Under the pieces are notes generated by a model that worked only from the letters and a program-made list of their open reading frames with translations, had not been told where the DNA came from and made no database searches. Below are positions 1-12,239 of a stretch of 64,000 bases of DNA, piece after piece. Source of the stretch: Bradysia coprophila (Eukaryota; Arthropoda; Insecta; Diptera; Sciaridae); NCBI RefSeq assembly GCF_014529535.1, contig NC_050737.1, forward strand, positions 7,914,763 through 7,978,762. Direction: 5' to 3'. Position 1 is the stretch's first letter. Every line of letters begins with the position of its first letter. The position numbers and the translations under genes are program-made.

Positions 1-831
1 ATGCCAAATCGAAGTCATATATCGAGCTTTGGATTGATTTATGAAAACAAAAAGCTTAACATCTCCATCTGCTAGGAAACTTAAACAATTTATGGATTCG
101 ATGTCTGACTTGATGAACATCAAATTCTTCAAATTTCTAAGCTCAAAAACAATAATTAATTTAATAATAAACAATGACCAGGGTCACTGAATGCTCTTGA
201 ATATTTGTCAGGTTTTTCTCTTAATGATTAAACTACTTATTCAACTAAAATTTAAAATCCTTCAACGAAAAACCCCTGCCAACACATTAGCACTATCATA
301 GACGAAACGGTAATGTTAGCCAGGTTTTGAACCATTCAAAGTTTTAATACAACAAGCGGAAGGCTTTCGTTTCACAAATTGAATGTAACATTGATCTACA
401 TGCATTCACTCACAGAACTGAATCTCAAACTGGTATGTACTGTGCTCAATACTTTTACATTTCGTGTACCGAAAACCACTATAGGACTACGCGACTGGGT
501 ATTTTGTCTTCGTTACAATTCCAATGAGAATCCAACATCATACGTTGGGTTTCACATCGGTAAACATTTCTTTCATTAGAATTTACACCGCAAAACTTTT
601 TTAAGACATTAAGACGTTAAACCGGTCAAGATAATAAATGATTTAGTGCAATTTAGAATAAAAAAGGTCTTTTATTGATTCAACCCCTTTAACATTGATA
701 AAATTGCATGGTGTAACGCGAACCACATAATATGCGTAAATTTGAAGAACTATAAATAATCATAAAGTGCGCTTTACATCACTGTTTGTGACAGGGAAAA
801 AACACTTACCGTCCACAAACATCTAAAATGT
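1..831. other. intergenic, no gene seen
   Basis: AT-rich sequence with no spliced or open coding region I can support. Bases about 767-816 resemble 40900-40953 inside intron 1 of the P450 gene (shared core with tttac-tcactgtttgt, then a cttaccg box), so this is one end of a dispersed repeat family. Confidence 0.6.
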
Positions 832-947
832 GTTACGTCACTGCTTGTAAATGCTTGTTTAGGCACGCGTGATTACTCCACTCGCCTTCGGCTCGTTCCG
901 CAAACCTCACACTTGCCTAAACAAATATTTACAAACAGTGACGTAAC
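832..947. mobile_element. short foldback (MITE-like) element
   Basis: Left arm 832-865 (begins gttacgtcactgcttgtaaa) is the near-perfect reverse complement of right arm 914-947 (ends acaaacagtgacgtaac), separated by about 48 bp that includes the GC-rich core ctcgccttcggctcg. A similar core (gccttcggct or its complement) sits in the elements at 10195-10687 and near 11850, suggesting a related family. No coding capacity. Confidence 0.75.
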
Positions 948-2692
948 ATACTATGAAAATGTCATATATGTTGTCGATAGTGAAAAGGAGAAATAAACAT
1001 TGACCTCCGGATAATGCGGTCTTTATAGCCATATATATGTTGAAGCTAAACGAAGTAAGAGATTTTTTTCTAAACATTAGGCGATTGAGAGAAGGAACAG
1101 ATTTATCGATATGCGTATAATTTCGAAAATGTTCTTCAGGTTCATAATTTTGTAATATATCCACGGTACAGTGGACCTTTTTCGGAAAATTGATGTTACC
1201 TGTAATAAAATGGTAAGGAACATTGTATACCGTCCGAATGTAATTTCAAATTGAAAAGTCACAAAAATGCATGTCATATCGCGTTTCTCTTGTTTAATAC
1301 ATCGAAAATATTATGCATTTACCATATATTTCGACGTAGTGTGTGCATATATGACTAAAATCTGTTCATGTTCTGAATCGTTTATTTGCAATTAAGCCAA
1401 ACAATCAGATATATTTGACTAGACAAAGTATTATTGACTCACCTATGCAACAGCACATATTATATTGTTTGCATAGCGAAAATGCAAACGTTAAATTTGA
1501 ATTTTCGTTTTTGCATTTCGATGTGGAAGTGGATATAGGACGGCGATATTAATTTGCCATGTTTGTAAGTTAATGTAACGTAATGTCGTAGATGTATAGA
1601 TGGTTAAAGTAGATAGCAGAATATTTTTTTAATTATATTTTCAAGAAATATGTAGATATGAAGGTATTTCGACTCTGGAATTAAAATAGGGTCGTCAGTC
1701 CTCGTACAATTCAGTATTGACCACTTAATGGAAATTTTATGAAAAAATTTAGCCGGGCAGACAATACATTTTTTTGGTCTTACTGATTTAAACCACCAAA
1801 CGATGCCAAACATTTCTCCCTAATTAATACGCTTTCGATTTCAAGGTCAAAATTTTATTATCTGCACTTATGCTGTTCATTCAAATTGGAGTGGTTCCGA
1901 CAATTGACTCAAGAAATAATTATATTTCAAATATCAGTGTATCACTTGTATATCGTTGGTCCTTTAAATGTAAAAAATTCAGCTAATTTTCAGCGATGTT
2001 TAGTTGTGAAGTCGCTGTAGGAAGGAGCCAACGATTTCGAAAGTGCAGCATTTGGCCTGATGCTGCGGCACGTTTGATGGTGTAATTGAGTTCGATGTGG
2101 CGCATGGCGTGAAAACTTAAATAAGAGACCATAATTTTCTTAAATTTACACTGACGTTGTTAATTAACATCAACTCCACGACGAAATGAAACAGAAATTC
2201 AAAATGCATTGTTGCTAAGAGTGTGCCAATACCAAGAACGGAGTCAATTAGAGTCTTCTTTGATATGGTGTTACGTTCCCAATGTTTATTTTATCCCAAC
2301 TATGGCGCACCGAAAATCATTCTTTAATCGCTTCGTTGTTATAACAAATCTAGGCATATTCAAAATTCATTCGATTGATTAAATATCGACTATTTCCTTA
2401 AAATCTATTATCGACGTTTTCCAAAAATCAATGAGGATATTCCAAGTCTCGAGTTTATTTCGAGTATATTAGGGCTATTCCCTACATTTTTCCTATACAG
2501 CATATGCTTGGTATAAATAGCCAAAGCCAAGTATATCCATTATATTGCGAGTGTAAATGGTAAAAGTTTGACAACAGTCACCTGAAAAATAATTAGAATT
2601 CAAGTGGGTCGATTTTATTCAAACGAACTATCATTGTGTAGCGCACAATCTCAAGACTCCAGTAGAGCACTTAGATTTTCAGTCAGACCTTC
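948..2692. other. intergenic, no gene seen
   Basis: No coding region supported. Bases about 2460-2660 share blocks with 45470-45630 (cgagtatatt runs, then acctgaaaaataatta and a gtgtagc block), which marks a dispersed repeat present at both places. Confidence 0.5.
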
Positions 2693-4282
2693 GTACATAC
2701 CAATTTTGCTTAACCTGAGACGAAAAGGTCAGGGGAGCAGATTGCAAGAACTGAATTTCCGTATACAGAAAACCAAAACAGGACTCCTTTTCACATTTAT
2801 TGAACTTCAAGAAAACATCCTTCGGAGAAACATCCTTTCGAGCGACAAACAGAGCTATAGCTCTTCCCTTTCCCGCACATCACGTAAAGTGGCAAAAAAA
2901 AAAGAAAAAAGAGAAGCTGTTTCGACCTTGAGTCCTAGCGGCGGTCACAGGTCAGAGTGGTCGGACCATCTCCAGTTGCTTCCGATAGCGTTAAGCAAAA
3001 TTGATATGTACGAAGTTAGGGAAGGCAGATTGAGGAAATCGAAAACGGAAAGGTTTGTTTGCGTAGAGGAATGAGGTCAGTCTTTGCAAGTCGAGCGCTA
3101 GTCAGTCATTCCTCGCAAGAGTTATTTTCGACCAATGATTTTGTCGTTTACTGTTGTACTTCACTCGCCGTTGATCACTGTTGCTTCACTCGCAATTATG
3201 GCTTCGTAGATCCAGTTACGGTTTATTACTTCAAAGACTAGATTGACCCTGTTTTCTGATGTTTTCATTGTAAAGTCGACTAAAGTTGATCTTTGCAGAT
3301 CGAGTGCTAGCGAGTCATTCTCTGCAAATTGAATTTCAACGATTCAACTGGTTGATCTTTACAGATTGAGTGCTGGCGAACATTATCTGTAAATAGAGTT
3401 TCGTCATCCTGAATTTTGGGCCAATTAGTGTAGCTTGAGGCCGTACTTCACTCACTACGAGAATTTCTTCTATTGTTGCTGCACAGAAGGCTAAGAAACA
3501 TTTTCAGTCAAATTGACTTCGATAGAAGGTTTTTCGCGAGATTTTCGCATTGTTTTTTCCGTTTCGTTGTTTCATTGTTGGTACAATTTGATTGTGCAAT
3601 TTTCGCTGGCTGGATGAAAGTTGTAAATGGGTGGATCAGACGGTTGGTGTCGTACGCATGAGGATTTTTAATTTTTTACTTTTGCTTTTGGAGCTCAGGC
3701 TCAATTCTTTTGTTTGCTTTGCTGCATTTTTTGTTCTTTGCACCTTTTTACTATTTCCCCAAATTTTCCATCAGCAGATGACAATGCAACTGAAGATGGT
3801 CAGTCCACTCTGACCTGTGACCGCCGCTAGTTCTCAAGGTCGAAACAGCTTTTCTTTTTTATTTTTTGCCACTTTACGTGATGTGCGGGAAAAGGAAGAG
3901 CTATAGCTCTGTTTGTAGTTTCAAAGGATGTTTCCTTCAAGTTCAATAAATGTGAAAAGGAGTCTTGTTTTGGTTTCTGTGTACGGAAATTCGGTTCTTG
4001 CAATAGATTGTGGAAATTGTTATCGTCACTACCGCAAAAATCAGCGATGGCACTGCCTTCGAGTCGGTCTTTTGAGATACGAAATTTAAAAATCAAAATC
4101 ATTTGATTGGAAATTAAATTTTCGATCACATTGTCCATGAAAATATTGTTTGGTGAAATGACAGAAGTGACCGACTTGCCGACAGCGTCAATCATTGAAA
4201 GTTCCTTGAAATAGTGCTCAAATCCACGATCTATTTGCGTCCCTGAGCTTTTCGTCTCAGGCTAAGCAAAATTGGTATGTAC
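2693..4282. mobile_element. 1.6-kb foldback element with asymmetric arms
   Basis: Left arm 2693-2979 (starts gtacataccaattttgctta) is the reverse complement of two blocks on the right, about 3786-4005 and 4237-4282. About 230 bp (4006-4236) interrupt the right arm only, which suggests a later insertion there or a deletion from the left arm. The spacer 2980-3785 has no convincing gene. The 156-codon open frame at 2604-3074 and the opposite-strand one at 3827-4195 are arm sequence, not genes. Confidence 0.75.
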
Positions 4283-4308
4283 AATCTACAGCGATGCACA
4301 TTTTGAAG

Positions 4309-5416
4309 TACACAGAGAAAAAAGTCGGATTAAATGTTTAATCTACAGAAAGATTACGAATATTTTAAATATTTCGAAAGATTTCTTTTCAATCTTTTTT
4401 CAAAGATTACAAAAATTAAATCTTTCGATAGATTGCGTTTCGGGTTAAAATGGCTAAAATTGATAGTAGCAATGAAAAGTAAAGAATTTCCCACGAAAAT
4501 GTTTTGTTTTTGTTTAAAGTTCGTTGTTATGGTATCTAGAGGTTATGATTAGAAGCTACTACCATGTGTAATTTTTAGTCACCTGATAGCGATTCAAAAG
4601 TAAAAACCACAGTACACAAATGTTTGAGTTTTTTTTTTTGCTTTTCTTAAAGGATATTGATTTCCGAGTTAAGAAAATCGTTGAAAAAGTAAATAATTCT
4701 TCCATGCAAATTGGTCTGTTATACTTCTTAATCAATGGTACAATTAAATATGGGTGCAAAATACCGTTTTATTATAATATTTTCCATACGCTTATGGAAC
4801 TGTTCAATACTTTTGCCAGGCTCAACTTCCTTATCTATGCTCAAACAGATTTATGAAGTATGATAACCGTTTATTAAATAATTGAAAAAAAAAAATGTTG
4901 CCTTCGATTAGGATTTGAACTCGTTTACTATGATGGTTACCTCAGTTGGTGAAAAGTTTCGTTCAGAAGATTATTTTTTAATCTTTGAAAGAGTAGAATC
5001 TCCGCAACAACGGTTCGAAAAAGAATCTTGCTAAGATTAAGAACCCAATAGCTCAGTGGTAAAGTACAGGACGGGAGATACGGAGTTACCGAGGTGAACG
5101 AGTTCAAATCCTGATCAAAGTAAGTAAAAAAAAACATTTAATTTCAACTAAATAAATAAAATTTCCAATTTCAGAATAAATAAAACAAATAAATCTGACT
5201 CAATATTCAAATGAATGTTGGAAAAAAATTTTAATTTCAAAATAAAAAAAAATTGAAATCTCTAGGAAGATTTCGATCTAATCCGTCGACAGATTATTTT
5301 CGAAAGATTAAATGCAAGTAATCTTTCGAAAAATTAGATTTCAATCCAAAAATAAATTTGGTCCTATATGTAATCCGAAAAAGATTTAAATCTAATCCAG
5401 GATTTTTCTCTGTGTA
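4309..5416. mobile_element. 1.1-kb TIR element with TA-flanked CACAGAGAAAAA ends
   Basis: The left terminus tacacagagaaaaa (4309-4322) is exactly inverted at the right terminus tttttctctgtgta (5403-5416). Both ends abut TA, the target duplication typical of Tc1/mariner-type MITEs. Inner sequence is full of aaagatt/aatcttt motifs, and there is an inner inverted pair at about 4905-4930 and 5097-5125 (ggatttgaactcg / cgagttcaaatcc). The stretch 5045-5120 looks tRNA-like (agctcagtggtaaagtac, then gagttcaaatcct) and could contain pol III A/B boxes. No transposase. Confidence 0.75.
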
Positions 5417-8400
5417 GATGGTACTTTCAAATGTGCCTTGAACAAAGTTTAGCCCTATGGAGTCTATATCCCGTTAATCGAGTATAAATCGTATAAATTA
5501 CAAATATCAACAGAAAAAAACTTAAACTCTGAATCGAACAAAATGCTATTTTGTTGCGTATGATATCAGGAGTATGGAAAAGTAATTAGTTTTTCAATCG
5601 GACCAATATATGTCGAGTGGCGATACTCCTAATATCAATATCATCGATTGATGATAATTTTCAGTGAATATGCCTAAGCAAATCTCAATAACATTTAATG
5701 ACTAATTATGGATGATAAGCAGGTAGTTCCTAATAAAATATACATAACATCTCCCTACAACCACTTAATATAATTATTATTCATTTATAAAAAATTATAT
5801 GAGAACGGATCTAGTGCGATTAACCGTGAAAGTTCTGTGAAAAATTGATTCAAATACATTAGTAACGGTCAGTACAACAATCCAAAATTTTCAATGACAT
5901 AATAGTTACAGTAATTAATTAATCAAAAAATCATTTGCATAAACATCTCGAGTTCAGTAGACTCTTTTTATTCATTAAATCGAATTCAACTAAAGTCAAG
6001 ATACAAGATTTACCTCATTAAAGGAAGAAAGAGATTAGTTTCTCTTTAAAATATAAAAGTGAAATTGGGGATTCTTTAAACTCATTAAATTTTTGCTTCA
6101 ATAAAATCATTATGAACAATTTTTAAACTGGAGTACAGTCAATATTGGTGTTGAAATTTAATTGCATGATTTATGATTCCTTTGTGACCTATTTTTCGTA
6201 CCGATTACCAATTACTCGAGGCAAACATATTGTCCGATAAATGTTTTCTTATCGCGGCTACTAGCGGCCTCAGTCAACTTTTTTGCGGCTGTAGAATGGG
6301 TCTCGAGTGGGTACATCAAAAAAAAATGCAAACAGAGTGCATTTTAGAAGTACACCGTTAAACAATGTTTTAAGTCGAAAATGTCAAAATTGGCCCGACT
6401 AATTGGAAAATGCAAAAAATATGCTATGTACTCTGATGCACAAGTTGATTTTAGGTATTTAGGAATTTTAGGACCAAAAGTATATGCCCCTTTTAGAATC
6501 TGTTAGTAGGACGACCTATGTGCAAAAATACGCCTGGTGAGGATACTTATCTAGACACATGCATGACATGTTTGGTATCGTTTATAATGCTTAGACTTCA
6601 GGATAATTAATTACCATATGATCTTGTGCAATTCGACCGTACTGGCAGTATGTCAGTAGTCAAAGTTCACCGATGGTAACTATTTTTACAAAATTCGACT
6701 TTTCTCAACATTTTGCTGCACTTTCGATTTTCATTTTATGTGATTATTAATCACGGGACTGCCCTCTACTAAAATCAAAAAGAAAATTTCATGTACATGA
6801 CACAAGTAGGATGACTATGTTGAAGCTCACCGTGCTTAGGTAATTCACATTTAATTATCTTTACAGGCGATGACTTATAGCGGGACGATGGTAAAGGCTT
6901 GTGTTAAAACCTAGACGACTAGCTACCAGCTAGACTCTAGCAGCTTCTATTTATGAAGGAGTTTTGGATCGTCTAAGAGAAACACTTAATTCGGGCGTGT
7001 CGCCCTTTCAACGTTTGTTTTATTTATGTCGCTTTTTCTACGAGTAATCGATCGGTTTCATTTAAACCGCAAACTGCGATCAACACATTATCAGAGTTTC
7101 AATAGCTTGTGAACCGCAAATGTCGCGTTGTTATTATTATGGTTATTGTTTGGAAAATTTTGGGTACCAAAAGAAATGTTAGAAGTCTTTATCAAAAGTG
7201 ACCCGACTGGTCCAACCTTTAATAGCCTCACTAACATAGTCAGAGTCAGTTCATTTCTTGAAGAGGAAATTCCATCGATTTTTGACATGGAATGAAACAT
7301 TTTTGGATGTAGCTCAGAAAATACGATCGCAACACTTCGTTATTCTGTAGTATTTGTCTCCTCATCATTTCTGATAGTTTTGCAGAAAACACTAAAACAT
7401 TCGATGCTATATCGACTGATTGAGATCCCGAGTCGATTCTTTACATCTTTTTGAGTCGTCTTATTTAAATTAGAAGGTGTCAATTGAACTCAATCGTCGT
7501 TTTCCAAATGTTTACATTTTTCATTCCCATTATGTGAATCTTTTGCCAATTCCATTTGTTCTTCAACGGTATTACATATGTAAGATTTAGTGGTATTAAA
7601 CCGAAAGCAAAACTAAATTGGAAATATTCCAATGATCTATCTCCGAGGATCTATAATTTCATTTGTAACATTTTTGCCTTAGAAAGTTGTAGGCAAATGC
7701 CTTAAACTGTAAATGAAAAACAAAACAAGTTCTGCACGAGCTCCGTATATGTGACCGGATTCCAACCCTAAAAACAGTAACGTGTAAAGTTATGCACACG
7801 TGCTACGAAATGTGTGTCTTATGGATGATCACTGTTTGACTATATAAATCGAAAAATGGATATGTGACCCATATACATAAACATAACTTAACGCAGAAGT
7901 GCTTGAATACAGTGTACCTGTTCGAATTGTAATGTTTTTCGAATAATTTTTATAAATTTTCAAATCCATTACATGCTGTCGCAAAGACAAAATGTATTTT
8001 ATCCACTCAGAATATCTTGTTGGGTGTAATATTTCTACCTGCTTTTGGCAAAGTACACACAACAGCAGTTTTTGTTTTTATTAAAAACTGCAAGCCATGT
8101 AAATGTTGTATTGTTGGTTGGCAAAATTAACTACAACGAACCGGACATACTTTCGGTACCTATGTGTTAATAAAAGGAAGTAAAGATTAACTTCTTAATC
8201 TGCCCTCTGGTTGGCAAGTGTATACGAGTAAAAGAAAGGCGAAATGTTTTTGTTTTGTTAAGAACGAGGTGTCCAATAATTTTTATTCAAAAATTTCGGA
8301 AGTAACTACTCAGCGTTTGTGCATAGTAAATAGACAATATTTTTGGTATAATCCAAATAAATCTTTACTTCCTGTACTTCCGTTTTGTTGTTATTTATGG

Positions 8401-8865
8401 TACATACCTAAGTTTAAATCGATTTTATCACAATTTCGATACAAAGAGACAACGTGCGCCGACACGAATACAACGATTGTACCTGGTTTATCTTTTATTT
8501 GACTTTTCCTTTACTTTCTTTAAACAAATATCCACACTTCATCACCAGCTAACATTTTGATAAACAGGTATAATTGATTCTACAGTAAGAACGGCTTGAT
8601 GTGAAATGTGTCTCCGATGTGGACGGAAAGTAGTGCAACTTTCTAATGATTTTGCAATTTCTATTTTTACTGGTATTATTGCGATCAATTTTATCTTTCG
8701 TATGTGAACAATGAAGCGCCTTTGGTGGGGCTTTGGTGCTATTATACAAATCGAATGAGCCAAAATAGCAAGTTACGATCTAAGGAGAATCAAAGTTTTT
8801 TTTTTCTGTAGTCAATATTATATCAACTACATTCACGTCTAAACATCGGACAGTTAAATCCTGCT
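5417..8865. other. intergenic, no gene seen
   Basis: About 3.4 kb of AT-rich DNA with only short, low-quality open frames in mixed orientation, none with splice partners. I see nothing I can name. Confidence 0.5.
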
Positions 8866-9207
8866 GTAACCATACCAATTATAAGTTCGTTTTCTATCAT
8901 ATAATCTGACAATCCCTTGATCAAATGGTAAATTTCTACTAAATTTCGTCAATTTTCGCGTTAGTTGGAATTCCAACTTTGATTCATAGAACCGTCACAT
9001 TTTCTTCAGCACCGCAAGCCCCTATATCCCGTGACGTCATTCTGATTCGAGACTTAAATTTACCATCCATAAAATACAACAGAAATAGATTTACCGGATA
9101 TACCTTTAAGTGGAACCGTGACTTTAATGTTAACCGATCCATAGACAATTTAAAGAGGACTTTCTGTTACTCAGTAAAATGTAATTGGGAAAATCTTCTC
9201 TTTTTGA
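8866..9207. repeat. dispersed repeat, copy A
   Basis: Starts gtaaccataccaattataag and runs through tcatagaaccgtcacattttc to ggaaaatcttctctttttga. It is a near-identical copy of 10269-10566. Copy A carries about 50 extra bases near 9135-9185 that copy B lacks. No coding region. Confidence 0.75.
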
Positions 9208-10194
9208 TTTCCATTGAGTATGTGTTCTTAAAGCTAGTGCCACAAATACTGTAGCACATAACAATCGATATAAATTAATAATCACGCTAAACAAATGTAT
9301 ACCTCTTTCGGTTAAATTTCCATAACGCAAAATGTAATTTTATTAATGACTTTGCAACTGTTCATTCATCATTACGTAAGAAAGTTCTTCTCAAATTAAA
9401 ATAATTGCATGGAAAAATAAAAGGTAAAAATCTTGTCAATACCTTAGACAATATGGTCATTAAACGATAGAAAATTAAATAATAATATTTAATTAGTAAA
9501 TTAGCAACTGTGATTGGAAATGTAGACAGCATGTTCTGCGTAATAGTTACTTGGTGCCGATAATATTACCAACAGCATAATGTCACAATTGATAGGCCCA
9601 TAATTTAATCAATTTCGGGTTTGTTATTGACTTTGAGACACCAGTTAATACTGTTGTGGGGATGGGATGGCTATATATGCTCTGTGTTTTTCATGTACAT
9701 ATTAATAAATGAAAAATGAAAGAAAACGGTACTTACGCCTAATAAAGTTCCACTAAATTGTTCGTCGTAACCTTAGGACTTCCTGATTTTGTTTTATAAT
9801 CTGTAAAGTTGAAAGTTAACATTGGCAGTTAGTACACCTGTACACTACGCACGGAACAGATCAGCGTGGAAACTATCATACGTTATTGCAGTGGAAATCT
9901 CTATCGATCACAGATGACATAGCAGTCTGGCATAGATAAAGCTCAAATGTTGATGTGGATTCATTTCCTACTCATCGATCAGAAAAAATTAAATCTTTTT
10001 TTTTTCTTTGGAATGTTGAGTAGAAAGAGCTGCCAATATCAAGGAATATTATTTTCAAAATGATGTGGCCAGTGCAGCCCTGCTTAAGGTTCATCAGTAG
10101 GACCATACATGATTCTGATTCATTCAACATTTTTCCTAACTAGTGATCGCGAGTTCGTCGCTTATTTCCCACGTCATTTAGGAAAAACGTTGTT
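9208..10194. other. intergenic, no gene seen
   Basis: AT-rich sequence between two repeat copies; no supported coding region or RNA. Confidence 0.5.
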
Positions 10195-10687
10195 CCTAAC
10201 TTATGCTTAAATGCTTTTTTAGCGAATTCGATTCCAGCTCAAGCCGGAGGCGAGGTAAGTTACAGCCTGTAACCATACCAACTATAAGTTCGTTTTCTAT
10301 CATATAATCTGACAATCAGTTGATCAAATGGTGAATTTCTACTAAATTTCGTTAATTTTCACATTAGTTGGAATTGCAAATTTGATTCATAGAACCGTCA
10401 CATTTGCTTCAGCACCGCAAGCCCCTATATCACGTGACGTCATTCTGATTCGAGACTTAAAACCACCCATAAAATACAACGGAAATAGATTTACCGGATA
10501 TACCTTTAACTGAAACCGTGACTTTAATGTTAACCGACAGCCATTGGGAAAATCTTCTCTTTTTGAAATAGCTAAACGACTAAACGAAAATGCTAAAATA
10601 GCTAAACGAAATTCGATTCCAGCACTCGCCTTCGGCTTGAACTGGAAACCTCTCATTCGCTAAAAAAGCATTTTAGCATGCGTTAGG
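10195..10687. mobile_element. foldback element carrying repeat copy B
   Basis: The end cctaacttatgcttaaatgc (10195 on) is inverted at 10655-10687 (ends ttttagcatgcgttagg). A second inverted block just inside is gaattcgattccagct (10223 on) against the region around 10606-10640. The interior 10269-10566 is the second copy of the repeat at 8866-9207, so that repeat is mobilised as, or captured by, this element. Confidence 0.7.
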
Positions 10688-10690
10688 AAA

Positions 10691-11820
10691 TAGTATGTTG
10701 TGTTGCAAGTATTGTAATGTTGTGTACTGAAAAAATCTCATTGCAGTACGTGTAACACATCATGCTTTGTGCCAACCGAGAATTGATATAGACAAGAGCA
10801 CAAAAAATCATAATTTTCATTGTAAATAATCACTCTTCAAATTTGATCGATCACATTGCTTTGCATTTTCTCAAACGAATGCTGTAACAACTCATACAAA
10901 TTCCATATCAACACTGCTTTGAGTGTTGTAATATCACATCAAACGGGTGCTGAAATAAGTCACTTTACAACACTAAAATGAGTGCTGAAAAGAGTCTTAT
11001 TTCAATTCTCGGTGGCACAAATAACTATTAATGGTTCAGATGTTCAGAAGGAGTGGTGAAAATTAAATGCATTTCACCACTAGTGACGAAAAGCATATAT
11101 GAAAATACATTTCACCACTATTGGTGAAAAGTAAAACATTGAAAACCAGAAAAAAAAGACCCTCCGATCGCCACCCAAATCACGAATGAAAAAGTTCAGC
11201 TTTCGCAGCGCAGTTGCAGAAAGTAGATTACGTACTTGTGCGAAAAATCGTTGTTTTGTAGAGTGTGGAGTTTGTATGCTGCGACGAAGGCGAAATATAT
11301 AACCACACGAGTCAAAACAATGATTTCCGCACAATTATGTAAATTGTTTTACCTCTCAAATGCGGCGAAATTGAATTTTTCTTTTGCGGGCCCCTGCGAA
11401 TTCGCAGCCCAAAGGACGTAAAAACCTTTTGTGCCACCGAGAATTGAAATACGACTCTTTTCAGCACTCATTTTAGTGTTGTAAAGTGACTTATTTCAGC
11501 ACCCGTTTGATGTGATATTACAACACTCGAAGCAGTGTTGATATGGAATTTGTATGAGTTGTTACAGCATTCGTTTGAGAAAATGCAAAGCAATGTGATC
11601 GATCAAATTTGAAGAGTGATTGTTTACAATGAAAATTTTGATTTTTTGTGCTCTTGTCTATTTCAATTTTCGGTTGGCACAAAGCATGATGTGTTACACG
11701 TATTGTAATGAGATTTTTTCAGCACACGACCCAATTTTCCATACTCGCTCCGCTCGTAAAGAAAACTTGGATCTAGTGCAGAAAAAATCAACATTACAAT
11801 AGTTGTAACACAACATACTA
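10691..11820. mobile_element. 1.1-kb foldback element
   Basis: Left arm 10691-11020 (starts tagtatgttgtgtt, ends ctcggtggcaca) is the reverse complement of right arm 11429-11820 (starts tgtgccaccgagaattg, ends acacaacatacta). The right arm holds about 60 extra bp near 11725-11785. The 400-bp centre contains a smaller hairpin (tttcaccactagtg / caccactattggtgaa). Bases 11821-11870 (gagaggttt, gccgaaggcgag) resemble the right end of the adjacent element at 10195-10687. A single-arm relative lies at 22202-22594. Confidence 0.8.
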
Positions 11821-11870
11821 TTTTAGCGTGTGAGAGGTTTCTAGACAGAGCCGAAGGCGAGGTCTGGAAT

Positions 11871-12134
11871 CGAATACCCTAACAAAATACTTTTATTCCG
11901 TGGTATACGAATAATATTTTTTAGAGAAAGTGCTAGGGTCCTATAGGTGTGAAAATAACTATTTTGCGCTTGAAGATTGAAATTCGACGAAACGGATTGT
12001 CATGTGTATTTTTCTGGCCGCGATTAAGTGTGCATGATCTGCTGTTGAAATGGCTGTAGAGTGATTTCTTTGTTGATGTTGTTGTGGTTTCGTCTCATTT
12101 TAGTTTTCAAGCGCAAAAAACATTGTTTATGACT
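11871..12134. other. spacer between elements
   Basis: AT-rich spacer; no gene seen. Confidence 0.4.
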
Positions 12135-12239
12135 CGTGATGAAAGTTGAATTTATCGGTACTAGTCGTAAGCTTGTCCTACTCGGTGCCTCGTTAGGACA
12201 AGCTTACGACTAGTACCAAAAAATTCTACTTTTCATCAC
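12135..12239. mobile_element. 105-bp perfect-stem hairpin
   Basis: Left arm 12135-12180 (cgtgatgaaagttgaatt, then ggtactagtcgtaagcttgt) pairs with right arm 12194-12239 around a 13-base loop. The inner ~24 bp of the stem are perfect. Likely a tiny non-autonomous element. Confidence 0.75.

Noticed and set aside
2604..3074. 156-codon open frame on the + strand
   Set aside because: Lies in an arm of the 2693-4282 foldback; the inverted copy gives an unrelated frame; no domain, start context or splice partner.
11620..11802. 60-codon frame with a signal-peptide-like start, also at 22394-22582
   Set aside because: Both are copies of the same foldback-arm repeat, not a gene family.
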